Below are positions 11,371-22,957 of a DNA stretch of 28,690 nucleotides, piece after piece. How positions within the stretch are numbered: the first letter of the stretch is position 1; every line of letters starts with the position of its first letter. The stretch covers positions 1 through 28,690 of the forward strand of contig JANFAH010000199.1 of NCBI GenBank assembly GCA_024663395.1. Reading direction: 5' to 3'. Under the pieces are notes generated by a model. That model was not told where the DNA came from, ran no database searches, and saw nothing but the letters and a program-made list of their open reading frames with translations. The stretch comes from Pisolithus tinctorius (lineage: Eukaryota; Basidiomycota; Agaricomycetes; Boletales; Pisolithaceae). The position numbers and the translations under genes were made by a program.

Positions 11371-11773
11371 CTAACACCAGCAACTACCGCAATCATCGTA
11401 ACCTGATGATAGAGTTTTTGCGCACGTACAACGCACCGGATAAGTAACTTACGGCGTCGCATATCACACAGCGCCATCAAGTGTGTATGAACGCCTGTGT
11501 CGTTGCATGAGGTGCATACCGAATGAAGTAGAGGATGGCGACTTACGTGTTGATGCCCTGGAAGTGAACGGGGGCCTCGTCGCCGTGCTGGGATTTTGAA
11601 CCAGCATCGTTAAATACCTGGCCTTGGAAACACAGGTAAGCAGACTTGCAATTTGGGCAAATCATTTGAACAGGAATATTCTGGGAGAGATTGGGAGTGG
11701 AGTTTTCTGACGCCACCATTTCCAGCCCCTCTGGGACAGTAGGGGGGCGCTCTGGGTATGTTGCGTTAGACAT
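11371..11773 (-). pseudogene. Member E of the small-gene array (acceptor site lost)
   Basis: The first exon (11547-11773) starts with MSNATYPERPP and contains CPNCKSAYLC, then HGDEAPVHFQGIN. Its end, its donor and the next block (SCNDTGVHTHL) match members A and B, where exon 2 begins SCNDAG. In those copies the intron ends CAG or TAG just before CTCATGC; here the same place reads CAC, so the 35-base intron would be GT-AC. Assuming it is still removed, a further 50-base GT-AG intron (11403-11452) leads to a short cysteine-rich end (DDCGSCWC) and TAG at 11371, about 105 residues. Using the next AG downstream gives a product of about 86 residues. I call it a probable pseudogene, but it has a TATA element and an open first exon. 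Function unknown. Confidence 0.45.
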
Positions 11774-11807
11774 TGTCGATGCACTATGTTTCTTGTGACA
11801 ACACATC

Positions 11808-11820
11808 GCTTTTTATAAGC
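11808..11820 (-). promoter_or_regulatory. TATA element of array member E
   Basis: The minus strand reads TTATAAAAAGC about 40 bases before the ATG at 11773. This is the best TATA match in the array and sits at a normal spacing for a short fungal leader. Comparable AT-rich elements precede members B, C and D. Confidence 0.45.
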
Positions 11821-11829
11821 CCAGGAGGT

Positions 11830-12654
11830 GTGCGTGCAATGGGATGTTTACGCAAGCAACGCAGGCCAAGTTGTTGGATCTGCTGCGAATGGCCAACGGC
11901 GTCGTGGCGCAGTAAATCATGCAATGGGATCAAGCGGTAAGCAATATATGTGCCTATTATCAATTATCTATCAACGCAACGCCTGCCTTCTGACTTGCTT
12001 GCAATCGGATCTGTGAAGTGAAGACGGCGAAGCCTCGCGGAAAACGACACCCAGAAGTGGTATGTGGAAGTGGAGCGGTGTATGCAGAAAACAAAGGTAG
12101 CAGAAGCTTCCATTCTGCTCGTGTTTATTTGAACCATGCACTGTCCATGTTCTCATAAGCTGTATTTCCGTCAGGGGCTTTTGTCGTTCGGTCATTAGCC
12201 TGAGCAATGGATGCAGGCTAAGACATGATGTTCCGCAGGCGCTCATGTAGATCTAGTACCTACTTATCAACTACTATACTGTTGACCAGAATCTTCCTGA
12301 CCTCAAACAGGGGAATTTTGTCTTCAGCTGTATTGTCTGTTTCCTGTGTGAGCCAAACATCTGCAATGTCAGAATTTGCCATCGCAATAACCCGAAATAT
12401 AGGGTAACAAGAACGGACCAGAAACCCGAACCATGAGAACTGCTTAACAATTGCGTTAACAATGGACCGCTGTGCAGAATATTGGCGGTCAGCGCGTCCG
12501 CTGAGAAGATTAACTCCAGATATCCGCGCGGTAAGCCGCACTGCAAACCAACCCGATCACACTTGCAGCAGGAATCAAGCCGTATACATTGCGTACCCAT
12601 CATCAATAATAGCTAGGTATCCGCTTTATTGGACCACAAGCCCACCGGAAATCA
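11830..12654. other. Upstream of member E, no gene seen
   Basis: Overlapping frames of about 90 to 110 codons occur on the minus strand between 12260 and 12606, but none has a recognisable motif or splice pattern. I see nothing further. Confidence 0.35.
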
Positions 12655-12935
12655 CCGTAGTGAGTTGGGGAAAATTAAATTTCCTCTTCAGATAGAGAAA
12701 AGTGCCCTACACGAAGAATCATTACGGCGCGCGATACATATGCCAAGATCAAACTTAACCTGAACAAGTCTAGGCGACACCGCACAGAAATAAGTAGACG
12801 GAACAGGAACCGGAGCACCAGCCATGTGCGGTAATGGAATGCGTGCCCGTAGATAGCAGGTGCGACTCACAATCATAGCTACATGCTAATCACAGCAAGT
12901 TTCCGTTAGTGGCACCCTACATATTTCACCATGTT
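12655..12935. repeat. Direct repeat R, copy 1
   Basis: It begins at a TGAGTTGGGG block, continues through CAGAAATAAGTAGACGGAAC and ends near CCTACATATTTCACC. It matches copy 2 (12966-13245) over most of its length, with an extra stretch of about 45 bases between 12840 and 12884. Differences are mainly single-base, many of them transitions. No terminal inverted repeats or coding potential were noticed. Confidence 0.75.
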
Positions 12936-12965
12936 CATAGCAAATTCCTATGGGTGGCAATCGCC

Positions 12966-13245
12966 GACAGTGAGTTGGGGTAAATTAAATCTCTCCTTCA
13001 GATGGAGACAAGTGCCCCAAACAGTGCGCTCCGAGGCTTCTGAAAGTACGCAGAAAATAATCGTCACGGCGCCTGATACATATCCGAAATCGAACTTAAC
13101 TCTAAACAAGTCCAGGTAACCGCACAGAAGTAGGTAGACGGAACAGGAATCGGAGTACCAGCCGTGTGCGGTGATGCCAATCAGAGTAAATTTCTGTGAT
13201 GGCGTCGTGGGCTGCGCGTTGCACGCTCCTACATATTTTAAAATG
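12966..13245. repeat. Direct repeat R, copy 2
   Basis: This is the partner of the copy starting near 12655, offset by about 310 bases. It carries an extra block of about 30 bases near 13020-13050 relative to copy 1. The end matches again through CCTACATATTTTAAA. Confidence 0.75.
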
Positions 13246-13338
13246 CTAAACCATGTCCCGCGGAGGGGGGGAAACACCGCTGCGGGAGCAAGCGAAACGA
13301 GTCGACGGGATTGGATGCGATAAAGTGAGGGCTGAAGG

Positions 13339-14700
13339 ATGATGACCCTAAAAAGATATGTACATTTTGTCAACCAGACACTGCCTGATTTCTTGGGGCC
13401 ACTGCTTCTCAGTTCGAACCTAATATTTCAGAGCGCAAAGCTGGCCATTGTCATATTCAAACAGCAGGAAATAAGGGTACAAACGCATATAGGTTGTGGG
13501 GTTTTGCCTGTGTCTGCTCCAATGTGGTCTGGCCATTCGAATCGTACATAGCACGTAGCCGAGTCGTTCATATATTTCAGCTGCATATGTTTCCCCTGGA
13601 GCTGGGCCTGGCTATCTTGATTCCGAGATTTTGGAGTCCTAGGAAGATGGGATACGAAGGAAAGCAACCACAGGAGGGAATAAGGTTACGTTACATAAGC
13701 CCGCCGCTCTGCTGCCAGGGATGTTCAACGTTGAAGGCGCTTAATCACAGCTTCACCTCACCTGTACATCAATGGCAATCCTCTCAGAAGTCTCTTTCCA
13801 CTAGCGACACCCAAATCCATGAAAAGGAGCAGAAAAGAGCAAAGCAGCTTTCCTCAGCGGACGTGAAGACATTACAGAAGGGTATTGACGGCCTGATCGA
13901 GTGTACACAGATCATCCATATAGCGAGTGCTTCTCACTCATTCATATAATTACTCTCACGACGACGTTGTTGTATCCCACTCTCCTGCCCAAGAATTACA
14001 AGGTAGACCTGTTCGCTAAGGCCTTGTCAGTTTCCATAAATTTTCCAGCAGTCCACCTCACCGACCTGTTGCGGATGACGCACCTGTCGGCATATGGCTT
14101 TCCACATCCCCATTCTCTGTCTTATTCATGTGCGAACGATGCGGGAGTGAATCATGGCGGCAGTGGGTGGCGAGTCTCGTCTTCCCATCATGTGATCTTC
14201 AGTACCGACGAGGGGAAGATGGCAAACATAAGTCCTCGCGCTATTGGGCTCACCCGTAGTTGCAATCACGTTCCTGTGAATAGTCCCTGTCACGCTGGAC
14301 AGACGGCCAAGTCTAGCAGCTGCGCAAGCCAGGCGCTGACTGTGGCCCTTGCTGTAGTCCCTCTGCGAAGCTTGTGAGCGTCAGGCACACCATCAAGAAT
14401 CCAGAGATGAGCCAGCAAAATGGGACATTGTGTCCAGTCTGAACTGGAGTCAAAACCCACCCAATGAATCAGAGTCGAAGACGAGCAGTCTTGCTCCAAC
14501 AGTACCAGTGCGCGGTATTGCTACATATCAGTCGTGGGAAATTCTGGAAAGAGGGAGGCGAGATAAACGTCATACTTACAGCAATAGACAATAATGCTGA
14601 GTCACGAGAACTCGTGGGCGTACTTGTACGCTATGGAGGATGCAGGCCCGTGTTCGACGTGAAACTGAGACGAGCATTGATAACTTTCTAGGGTTTTGTC
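13339..14700. other. Region with two long unrecognised plus-strand frames
   Basis: Plus-strand frames of 151 codons (13494-13949) and 158 codons (13901-14377) overlap in different phases. The first ends in a lysine- and serine-rich stretch (KEQKRAKQLSSADVKTLQKG). The second contains SCANDAGVNHGG, which vaguely recalls the SCNDAGVHT block of the array, but the surrounding DNA does not align. I regard both as unproven. Confidence 0.25.
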
Positions 14701-16030
14701 ACGACCTGACAAAGCTTGTTGCTCGTCGTTGCTCGTGGCTGCGGGGTGCGCGCATCGCCAGCGTCACTTGTAACATCCACTGAACCAGAACTGTCATGCT
14801 CCTTTTTACTTTTCCTTTGTGTTTCCCCCGCGACAGATTTCCCTCCCTGCAGTGTTTCCATGGGTGTTAGGGCGGTTCATGCGGTTGAGGCTGCCAATGC
14901 TTGCATGAACACAGGCAGTCTTGGTGGTTAGACCGTCCACGCCTCGTAAAACTTCAGCGTGGGCGCTGTTGTCCATGCCTGATCAACCCTCCTGTGTTCT
15001 ACAGAGGAGGGAATGAACGACACTCGACGAGAGATGGGGACGTGATTATTGGGCAAAAATTCCTGGTCTGATTATGGACGGACTGGTGGAGATATGGCGG
15101 TAGGGGCACCGTCATCGAGCTTCAGAAACTGATGTGTAGATATGGTCGATGGGAAGGAGGGAGGAGGGGAGGGAGTGTGATGCAAGCGCTGGGTAGGGAC
15201 CGCATGAGGATTTGTCGTCTTTCGTATCCCGTTTCAGAGGGTCAAAGACTCCAACTGATCTATCTTGAAGTTGATATGTTGCTGAAGCAAGAAATGAACG
15301 GCAAAGGCGACATGGGAAAACTCGATTTACCTCATCGTTGTCATCGAGTCGGACTCGCCATCGACCGCCTCGATTGTCTAAGGGCCGTCAGAAGTGTCGT
15401 TGTCGGCGCCGGTGACTAGTGTGACCGCGGTGGAGTTCTTTTCCTCGAGAAGACAATCACTGCCCTGCAATTGGTTGGATTATCCCGATTGACGGCGCTG
15501 TTGTTCCAGCGCGGTATCCTTAGTCCGGCTATGCCGACGAGTCTCTTGTGGTCGACGTTAGTTGGGTTTCGAATGGTGTCAGAGGATGGTTTTGGGGTGT
15601 GAATTCCTGGGCAGAACGTCTGGGAGCACCAAAGAAATACGGATGGAGCAACGAGGTGGTCGAGGGGCAGCTTACATCCGAGAATTCCGATGATGACACT
15701 CGCTTCAAACTTTCACTGCACTAGTCTAAATACACCAGCTGTAATAGCCCACGACTCCGAACTGTAGTAAAGGTGACTTGGACTGGAGAAACAAATTAAA
15801 TTGTAATTACTATCCACAGCCCTCCGGGCGCCCCCTGGACGCCATTGGAGGGAGTATGTGACGGACATAATTACGAAGTTATACAAGTGAAAGAAACATT
15901 TGTTTTTCGAAGAATCTGCTATCGACAGTCTATGGTAGTGTTCGAATGGTAGGGCAAGAGTGGATTGTTCGGCGAGGTGGACTATATAGGGTGGTAGATG
16001 ATATAACTGTTGTGTGGTGAGTTATGGTAT
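14700..16030. other. No gene seen
   Basis: The stretch contains a G-rich segment near 15150-15180 and a short plus-strand frame (15132-15419) without recognisable features. I see no repeat match to the neighbouring array. Confidence 0.4.
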
Positions 16031-16215
16031 GCATGGTCAGCGCAGGACGTACGAGCGATCTTCAACAATGTAGAGGATCGGCTGGCACATAATGAAGTAG
16101 AGCCACAGACCTGGCCCCCGAGTGTCCATACGGCGTCGACGATACCTAAGCGATAAAAGGTGGGCCCTCAATCGTTTCCCAAGGTCACCAATACTGATGT
16201 CGATAGCTGACTCGG

Positions 16216-16472
16216 TTAACGCGTCCTTGTTTGAGAGCTCGTCCATGCAACGACTGCTTTCCACAAGGGCTCCCACAACTGTGATACAGGTTGTGCCTGC
16301 AGGCATGCTGGATCCCGGAGCATCTGCAAGCGCATGTGATCGCCTGCATCGTTGCATGAGCTGACGACAAGTAAGGTGAAGAGTGACCAGTGACCTACGG
16401 ATTGATACCATTGTAACGTATCAGCATCTCCAGGTCATGAGAGCAAGAGTGGAGATTGTAATAGTATAACAT
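16216..16472 (-). CDS. Member A of the small-gene array, two exons, unknown function
   Basis: The start lies in the context TTGACAATG, matching the other members. Exon 1 (16399-16472, 74 bases) encodes a tyrosine-rich leader ending in YNGIN. A 38-base GT-AG intron (16361-16398) follows. Exon 2 (16216-16360) begins SCNDAG, contains LQAQP, and ends at TAA, giving about 72 residues. Exon 1 length, intron length and phase equal those of member B, and the two align without gaps for about 49 codons of exon 2. Substitutions fall on all codon positions, so the frame may be neutral or fast evolving. No signal peptide or known domain. A longer minus-strand frame reads through the ATG from 16637, but that upstream part belongs to an inverted repeat. 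Confidence 0.4.
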
Positions 16473-16587
16473 TGTCAATGAATGATATACTTGTTTCCGC
16501 ACCTCTTGTGGATCAAGTGCTTCAGATTCCGCCAATTCAAGCCACTGAGCGAGTTTCTTCCGTGAGACAAACAGCTTATAGATCGGC

Positions 16588-16968
16588 AAAGTGGCGACGA
16601 AATTCATGAATCCTTTGGGTGGAAAGAAGGTTTCCACTCAGGTTATCGCATCCCTTAGCAGAAACTGGATTGATATCGGTACTTTGAGATGGATTTTCTG
16701 TCATTGTTGTCTTCGCACGTGTAAGATCGTTGTCAAACATTCACAGGCTTCGCGTCGAGCTACCCGGCGAAGGTTTCAGCGTTTAACTACTTCGTGAACC
16801 AACAAAGGGCCGTGATTGAACGTGACTCGGCGCGTCGCTCGCTTGCTGGCCAGTTGCGCCATGTCTTCACTATCAGTTCTACAAACACTCGTAATTTGAG
16901 CCCTACTGGGGGACTGTCCTGGTTCCATCGTCTGGTCATTCTGTGCGTGAACAATATGAGGGTTTAAC
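16588..16968 (+). repeat. Inverted repeat arm, partner at 22958-23388
   Basis: This segment matches the reverse complement of 22958-23388 at roughly 90 percent identity in its best 150 bases. It includes the tail of member C's second exon and the DNA after it. Member B, otherwise collinear with member A, lacks it, so it probably inserted or was inverted here after the copies arose. Open frames exist on both strands, none with codon-position bias. Confidence 0.8.
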
Positions 16969-18454
16969 AACATTGTTGAAACCCACGGAGAAACAGCCGT
17001 ATGTAGTCACCCGCTACTAGCCAGGCTACTACCAGGCTGGCGCAGCGTTTTGCCACTCCCGATCATCGATCTCGTTGTGATTTTGCCGTGAACTACTGAT
17101 CACAAACTAGCACCACGTGCAGACGGTGAGTCAAGCCGCGTACCATTGCACATATGGCACAAGCCCGTTTTTATTGGCTGATTATATCTCCACTTGCCTT
17201 GGATCTTAACCAGAAACCTGCATCAGGGAACGATGGATTTGATCGACTTTCCATTCCCTAGGTACCGCGGGGTTCATCGAAGGGGACACCGGCGTTTCGT
17301 GAAATCCCATCTCTCGTCTGGGCCCTAGTCAAATAATCCCGTTTATTACTTCCGCCACCCTGGAGTTTAAAACTTGCTGAAATTCACTACCTGCTTGAAT
17401 CAAGCTTGTACAAATCGCGATAACGACTGCAGGCAGTTTATTGGCCGGAGTAAAGGCTTGCTGTAGGGGGCACTCCACGAGTTAGAAGGGTAGAGAGAGA
17501 CCAAAAGGGGAAACCTCCTGCGGTTAGAAGTACTCACGCCGAGTTGCATGCGACGGAGTTCAAGTCGCAGTGTTGACATGTACCAGAATTAGGCATCAAT
17601 TTTCCTAAACTTGCCTTTCATTCACTTGGTACTGCCAATGGAAGCAGAACAGCTTAGACAATTCTTTTATGGTTGAGTGTGAGCTCCAGAAATATGTCGA
17701 AAAAATATTTCCTTCAACCGGGTCCGAAGCTTGACCGGGCTTAGATTGTGCTTCCCACGTGTTCGATCGCACAACGATATATGTAGTACTGGCAGAGGAA
17801 ACGGCGAAGTCCACTGCCTGAAAGACCATTTATCACAGTGGAGCCCTAACTACTGAACCCTATACCATCGACCCAGAAGCAGCTTTTCCAACGGGTTTAC
17901 TGTACTTCCGGTGGCATAGCAATCGCCAACTTCAATATGCAGACTGCTGTGATGAAAACAAGCACACTGAGCGAACCAGCTATTGGGGAATCGTCCTGTG
18001 CTCTGTCGAACATCTTGGGATGGCTTGTCAATTGAAGGAAAGCAGAGGAATGACTTGAAAATGAAACGGTTCCCTCCCCACCATCTGTCGTCGATGTGGT
18101 TACCTCAGGGGGGCGTGAAGGTCGGCAGCAAGCTCATCGCCGGCGATACCCCTTGACTTTCGAGGCCCGTTGTGTAGGATCGCAATCACATACGCACACC
18201 AGGACTGTTTCACTGGGAAGACAAAACAAACATTTACTTAAGCTTCGCCTCATGATTTTGCCTACCTACGCATGTTCTTCGGGAGGTGCAGAGAATAGCA
18301 AGCAGATACTGTTCACTACCCTTCATGTGGACCGCTCAATGTTCACTGCAGTAAGACACAAACCAATTATCATCCCTGGTTGAGGGCTTGAATCTGTCAC
18401 CACATAGTAGTGATATCTAGAGCACTTCCAACGAGAAATGCCTATTTCAAATGA

Positions 18455-18982
18455 GTGGTACTCATACATCTGTCTGATGGAACAACGAGAAACAAATACT
18501 GTATGAGGATGAGATCATATGATGCTCTCCTAGAAGCAGTTCGGTTTTTTTCGACAGCGATCGGAAAACAAATTTTCCGTCCTTTGTGGCGCGATTGCGA
18601 TGCAGCGAATACCGTGAGAACGCCACCACATGTTGAGGTGAACATTGCTGTACTTCTTTCATGTCCTACTAACCCCATGCAGTATGTTCTCGAGGACATT
18701 TCGCTGTTGCCCACGTACGCATTTCCTGCCGTGAATTGGCGTGGTCCTGATGGACATAGTGCGCTTCTACTGCCATCTTCTGAACATCAGTACTATGTTC
18801 ACGTTCATTCGCCAGCTTTTGATAGATCACATGAGTTGGACCTCTTATCCCCTGACCACTGTCAAGAGAGAATCAGGAGTCACACCAAAACAAATGAACA
18901 GCAGATAAGTAGACCTGTGACAACCAGTGGTTCGGTAAACCGTGGACCGAGATGCATAGGAGTTGGTATTCACAAAGACTGA
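18455..18982 (+). other. Open frame of 175 codons within the large repeat, unidentified
   Basis: This is the longest uninterrupted frame in the repeat region. It includes EAVRFFSTAIGKQIFRPLW, LPTYAFPAVNWRGPDGHSAL and ends RCIGVGIHKD. The related segment near 22330-22830 does not keep the frame. An 81-codon minus frame (19029-19274) just beyond it also looks protein-like and has a diverged relative at 22855-23112. Neither matches a family I know, and the coding strand is uncertain. Confidence 0.22.
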
Positions 18983-19290
18983 GGTGAGTCTCAGGCCCCA
19001 CGAAAGCTATAGCGAGCTCTGATATCAATCATTGGATTATAAGAAAAGTAATTCCGTAGGGAGAATAGTCCCAGCGGATTTTCTGGAATTCGACAGAGTT
19101 TGCATCACCCGAACCAGGCTTAATCGTGAAGTGAAGTTTGACATGTGCTGGAAGTACAATACTGAAGTGCCCAGTCCGCAGTCCTGCACAGCCTCTAGAC
19201 ATCACCTCTACTTTTACGACTGGCTGGCGAGCGAAGTTAGAAGCGGTGGTAGGTTCAAAGTCAAATCGCGCCACCAGGGTGGCGTGAGGG

Positions 19291-20100
19291 GCTATGCTAC
19301 AATGGTGGAGGTACTATGTACACAGGGAGAGTAGCTGTGCGGGCACTATGTCTTGAATAGATGGTTTTGGCAGGTCATTGCGTGGCAGCGTAACATAATC
19401 GACCCTTACCGACCCCTTTTAATGGCATCGAGTTCGCGGGAGGTGATGATGACCTGGCCCACGAGCCTTCCGACCGCGACAACATTCTTACACGTTCACA
19501 AGTACTTTACAGGAAGCCTGATGGGCAGAGATTGGGCAGAGACAACAAATACACGAAGTCGTGTCAGAGCACTAGTATGCCTTTGCAGGAACATTAAACT
19601 ACCCTTGATGGCCCAGCATGCAATTCAAGCACTACGGGTTGGTCTGGGGCAACACCCGGAGAAGCAAACACAAGGTCCAGACAATGCAGGATTTGAATTG
19701 GAGTCAGGTGTTGGCAACTGCTTCGGAAGTGAGCCTGGCATACTAGTAATACACTGCTGGTCGATCTTCAGGAGCTGGGCTTGAAAATTGGGAGAAGTCC
19801 GACGACCACGCTTTGGAGCGCGCGGCTATCACCACAGGCGGCGCAACTCAATTGAAACACCTAAGATCGTACGGAGTACTTAAAGTGTGTGAGTGTGCAT
19901 TTGTCTACAAGACATTCTGAGATTTTCGTGGGGAAAGTCATACGAAGGGGGACACATGTGATTGCGTTCGTACACGTGGTTTACAGGAAGACATGCTGCA
20001 CAAGCGATTAGAGTAAACGAAGGTGGTCGATGTCACGCAAATTTTGGCCCGTTCATCTTCTGCAGATAGTCGCCGCTAAGGAAGTCGAGAATTCGAAGGA
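19291..20100. other. Spacer between the large repeats
   Basis: A 143-codon plus-strand frame (19353-19784) contains REVMMTWPTSLPTATTF and a glycine- and glutamine-rich stretch, but I recognise no domain or exon structure. This part does not align to the neighbouring repeat copies. Confidence 0.3.
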
Positions 20101-20103
20101 AAG

Positions 20104-20390
20104 CTATCGTTCCTTCTCATCTGTTTCCGCGTTCACCAGTACTGGCGTCAGGGAGCTCATACGTGCGTCGACCGCTCTCGACGCAAGCTTTCGCAGTGTT
20201 GGCAGAGGTTGTGCCTGCCGACGGGTTGGGCCCCAGAGCTCCCACAAGCGTGTATGAACGCCTGCATCGTTGCATGAGCTAACGACTAAGGTGAAGAAGG
20301 GTGACCGGTGACCTACGGGTTGACACCGTTGTAATGAGTTGGGGCCTCCGGATCATGAGGGTAAGAATACAGGCTGTAATGACGGCACAT
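20104..20390 (-). CDS. Member B of the small-gene array, two exons, unknown function
   Basis: The start lies in TTGACGATG. Exon 1 (20317-20390, 74 bases) encodes MCRHYSLYSYPHDPEAPTHY and then NGVN. The intron (20279-20316) is 38 bases with GT-AG ends. Exon 2 (20104-20278) begins SCNDAGVHTRL, contains RQAQP and ends ETDEKER before TAG, about 82 residues in all. The HDPEAPTHYNG block resembles HGDEAPVHFQG of member E, and SCNDAGVHT resembles SCNDTGVHT. This pairing is the main evidence that the array members are one family. A TATA-like CCCTTTAAAAAC lies about 65 bases upstream. No signal peptide, membrane segment or known domain is visible. Confidence 0.45.
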
Positions 20391-20450
20391 CGTCAATGAA
20401 TGGTGACTCGTTTCTGTGACTTGCACTTCCTGTGGATTGCAGAGTGCTTC

Positions 20451-20463
20451 GTTTTTAAAGGGG
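20451..20463 (-). promoter_or_regulatory. TATA-like element of array member B
   Basis: The minus strand reads CCCTTTAAAAAC. It lies about 65 bases before the start codon and matches in sequence and position the elements of members C and D. Confidence 0.35.
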
Positions 20464-22957
20464 CAACCACGGTTTACCCCTACCTCCCCTTATCGTCCGT
20501 GGATTGGCAGAGGAGCAACTGGTTCCCCCACTCCAAATCATCGAGTGGGTTTCTTCCCTGAGACAAACAACTTATAGATCTACATCTTGGACCATAACAC
20601 GATGCTTGCCTTCTGAACGCATGTGTTCCGATTTAACAACATCACTGAAACTCTGCAGGAGCAGATGTGGTGCCACGATACCCTGGCATAGTGCTTTGGA
20701 ATAATGAATGGCAAAACCACTCCTGATCATCGATCTCGCTGTGATTTGGCTGTGAAATATGGAGTGTAGACTGGCAAAACGGGTGATTGGTGAGTCAAGT
20801 CATGCATCACCTTTCGTGCTCCGAAGCCGCAAGACGGACGGTGTAGGTCACGTTTGTACCATATGTGCAATAAGGAGTTCTCTCCGACCCAGCCCAGTTC
20901 TCTTCTGGCTGATCGTGTCTCCAGTCGCCTTGTATCTCGACCAGAGTCTGCACCGCGGAACAACGACTCCAACGGATGGCTTTTGCATCCGCTCCCTACT
21001 TACCGCCAGGTTCATACAAGTGTTTACGCGAATGCTCTTATTGCGGCCTGAAGTTGGTTTATTACCTCCGAGACCCTGCAGACAGGGTCACAGAAACACA
21101 AAACGCAACGAGTTTGTGCTGTATATGTATGTAGTATATAATGTTCCCCGCGGGTCCTAGTTTGGACTGATTCCACCTCCCAAACAAGGCTGTGTGGGGC
21201 CTACAGAAGTACTCACTCACACCGCGTTGCACGCTTGGAGATGCTATGTGACATGTGGTAGGATCGGACATTGGTCTTCACCTAAACTTTACCTTGATTC
21301 ACTCGACACTGGAATGGAGCAGTTTGAGGACAATTTACCGAGTGTCCTTTTGTGGTTAAGAGCGAGTTCTGCGGGACTGATATACAACCTTCCCATATTT
21401 CGATTTTCCCCCTTTAATCGGCATGAAATGTTCACCGGGCTACTAGGTGCGCGCCGATCGTAGCGGCCAAAGGTCCTATATTAGTTCCGCATTGCACGGC
21501 GATACCGGCAGAAGAATCAGTAAAATTGGTATCTGTTGACTGGTACGCTGGAATATTTGGTCAGCTGTCATGGCAGAGCAGAAACTAAACCCTACATCAT
21601 CGAAGTTCTCCAAATCGTTGCTAGACAGGACAATAACCGCCAATTTCCGTTATGTTGAGATAATATACAGATGGAAGAAGAAAAAAAGGCCACTCTGTGA
21701 ACTGGCCACCGGTGATTGATCATCGATCAATGCTCGGTCGAGCATATTTTCTTGTGAAATAGTTTTTCAACTGAAGTGAGACGGAGAACAATTACTGATT
21801 CTTTTTCAGCTCTGCCCTGCAGTGTTGGCAAGTGTGGCGTCATGCAGGGTAGGTTATCACAAGCCATACCCCTTAGCCTGAAACGTTGGCCACGCCGCAT
21901 ACGGAGCACAGCCAGGCGCGCACATCAGAACCGTTGCACTGGGAGATCCATAGAAAACGCTTTAACTTTAACATTTCATAATCACACTTACCTACACATT
22001 CTCCCTGTGAGACGCAAGGTATAGCAAACGGCCGCCATGCTTGCCAACCGTGTAGACCAGTCAACTTCGCCACACATTCTAGTGTCACCGGGTCTGAATG
22101 CAGTCTAACTCGTGGCCATCCCTGGGTAGCGCCTTGATAACCCCAAGGGAACGAAAACACAAACCATATGTCGGCCCTGTCTTGGAGCTTAAATTCGCCA
22201 CCACTTAACAATGCAATCTGTATGGGCAACGAATGCTTCCACCGAGAAGCGCCCAGAGTTTCAATTGAATGTACTTGGACGCTCTCTGAGAAAACGATGG
22301 GAAACGAGTGCTGGGTGGAGATAATGTTCTTCTGGAAGCAATTTAGTTTTCAACCTGTAATTATTATCACATCTCTAACATGAAGGCAGAGGATCGGATG
22401 CAAACCTGCTCTCGGATTGGAACAAAACACGGATCCCGAGCAACAATTGATACGCCTACCCTCTCGACATCCTCACTTCATGGTGATCAGAGGGTAAGAG
22501 ATCTAATTCATATGACCCATCAGAAGCAGACAAATGAATATGAAAATAGTACCAATTTCCAGAAGATGGTGGTAGGAGTGTGCTAGATCTTTCAGATCAG
22601 ATCCATGGCGGCAAAGCATGTACGCAATGTGATTTCCTCGAGGACATATTACACGTCGGTTGGTAAGACCCAAAAAAATGTATGATGTCGAAAGCATCGA
22701 GTCCGCAAAGACGGCCAACGAGTCTTGATGACCAAAGCAGATTAGAGCAGACAGACTGTTGGCAACCAGCAGTCCGGTAACACATCAAAAACGCGCGGAT
22801 CGTTATGCATAGAAGCTGATGAATGATGAACCGGGATGAACCTCACCATGAGATCTATAACAAGCTTCTATCAGCTGTCCGTACTAAGAAAAGACAGGAG
22901 TACCCAAGGAGTTTTCTAAAATGAACAAAGTTGGCCGATACTTCACCACTCTGAATC

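Larger units (their letters stand above)
16216..19290. repeat. Large direct repeat, copy 1 (about 3 kb)
   Basis: Blocks of this segment match 20104-23090 in the same order. The matches are 16216-16500, 17040-17290, 17500-17700, 17840-18000, 18100-18300, 18500-18570 and 18690-19250, with many indels. The clearest shared blocks lie at GCCTGCATCGTTGCATGAGC and at the stretch around CTGATCATCGATCTCG. Copy 1 also carries an inverted insert (16588-16968) that copy 2 lacks at that site. Confidence 0.7.

Noticed and set aside
13405..13430. tRNA-like T-arm (AGTTCGAACCT)
   Set aside because: No acceptor stem, D-arm or anticodon arm could be fitted around it.
13901..14377. Plus-strand copy of the array family, suggested by SCANDAGVNHGG
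   Set aside because: Only about 35 bases look similar, and neither the preceding exon, the intron border nor the flanks align.
16776..16973. Minus-strand frame ending HGPLLVHEVVKR, very similar to a frame in the copy near 23.1 kb
   Set aside because: Frames on both strands look conserved because the DNA is about 90 percent identical. Differences fall evenly on all codon positions in the frame I tested, so no strand shows selection.
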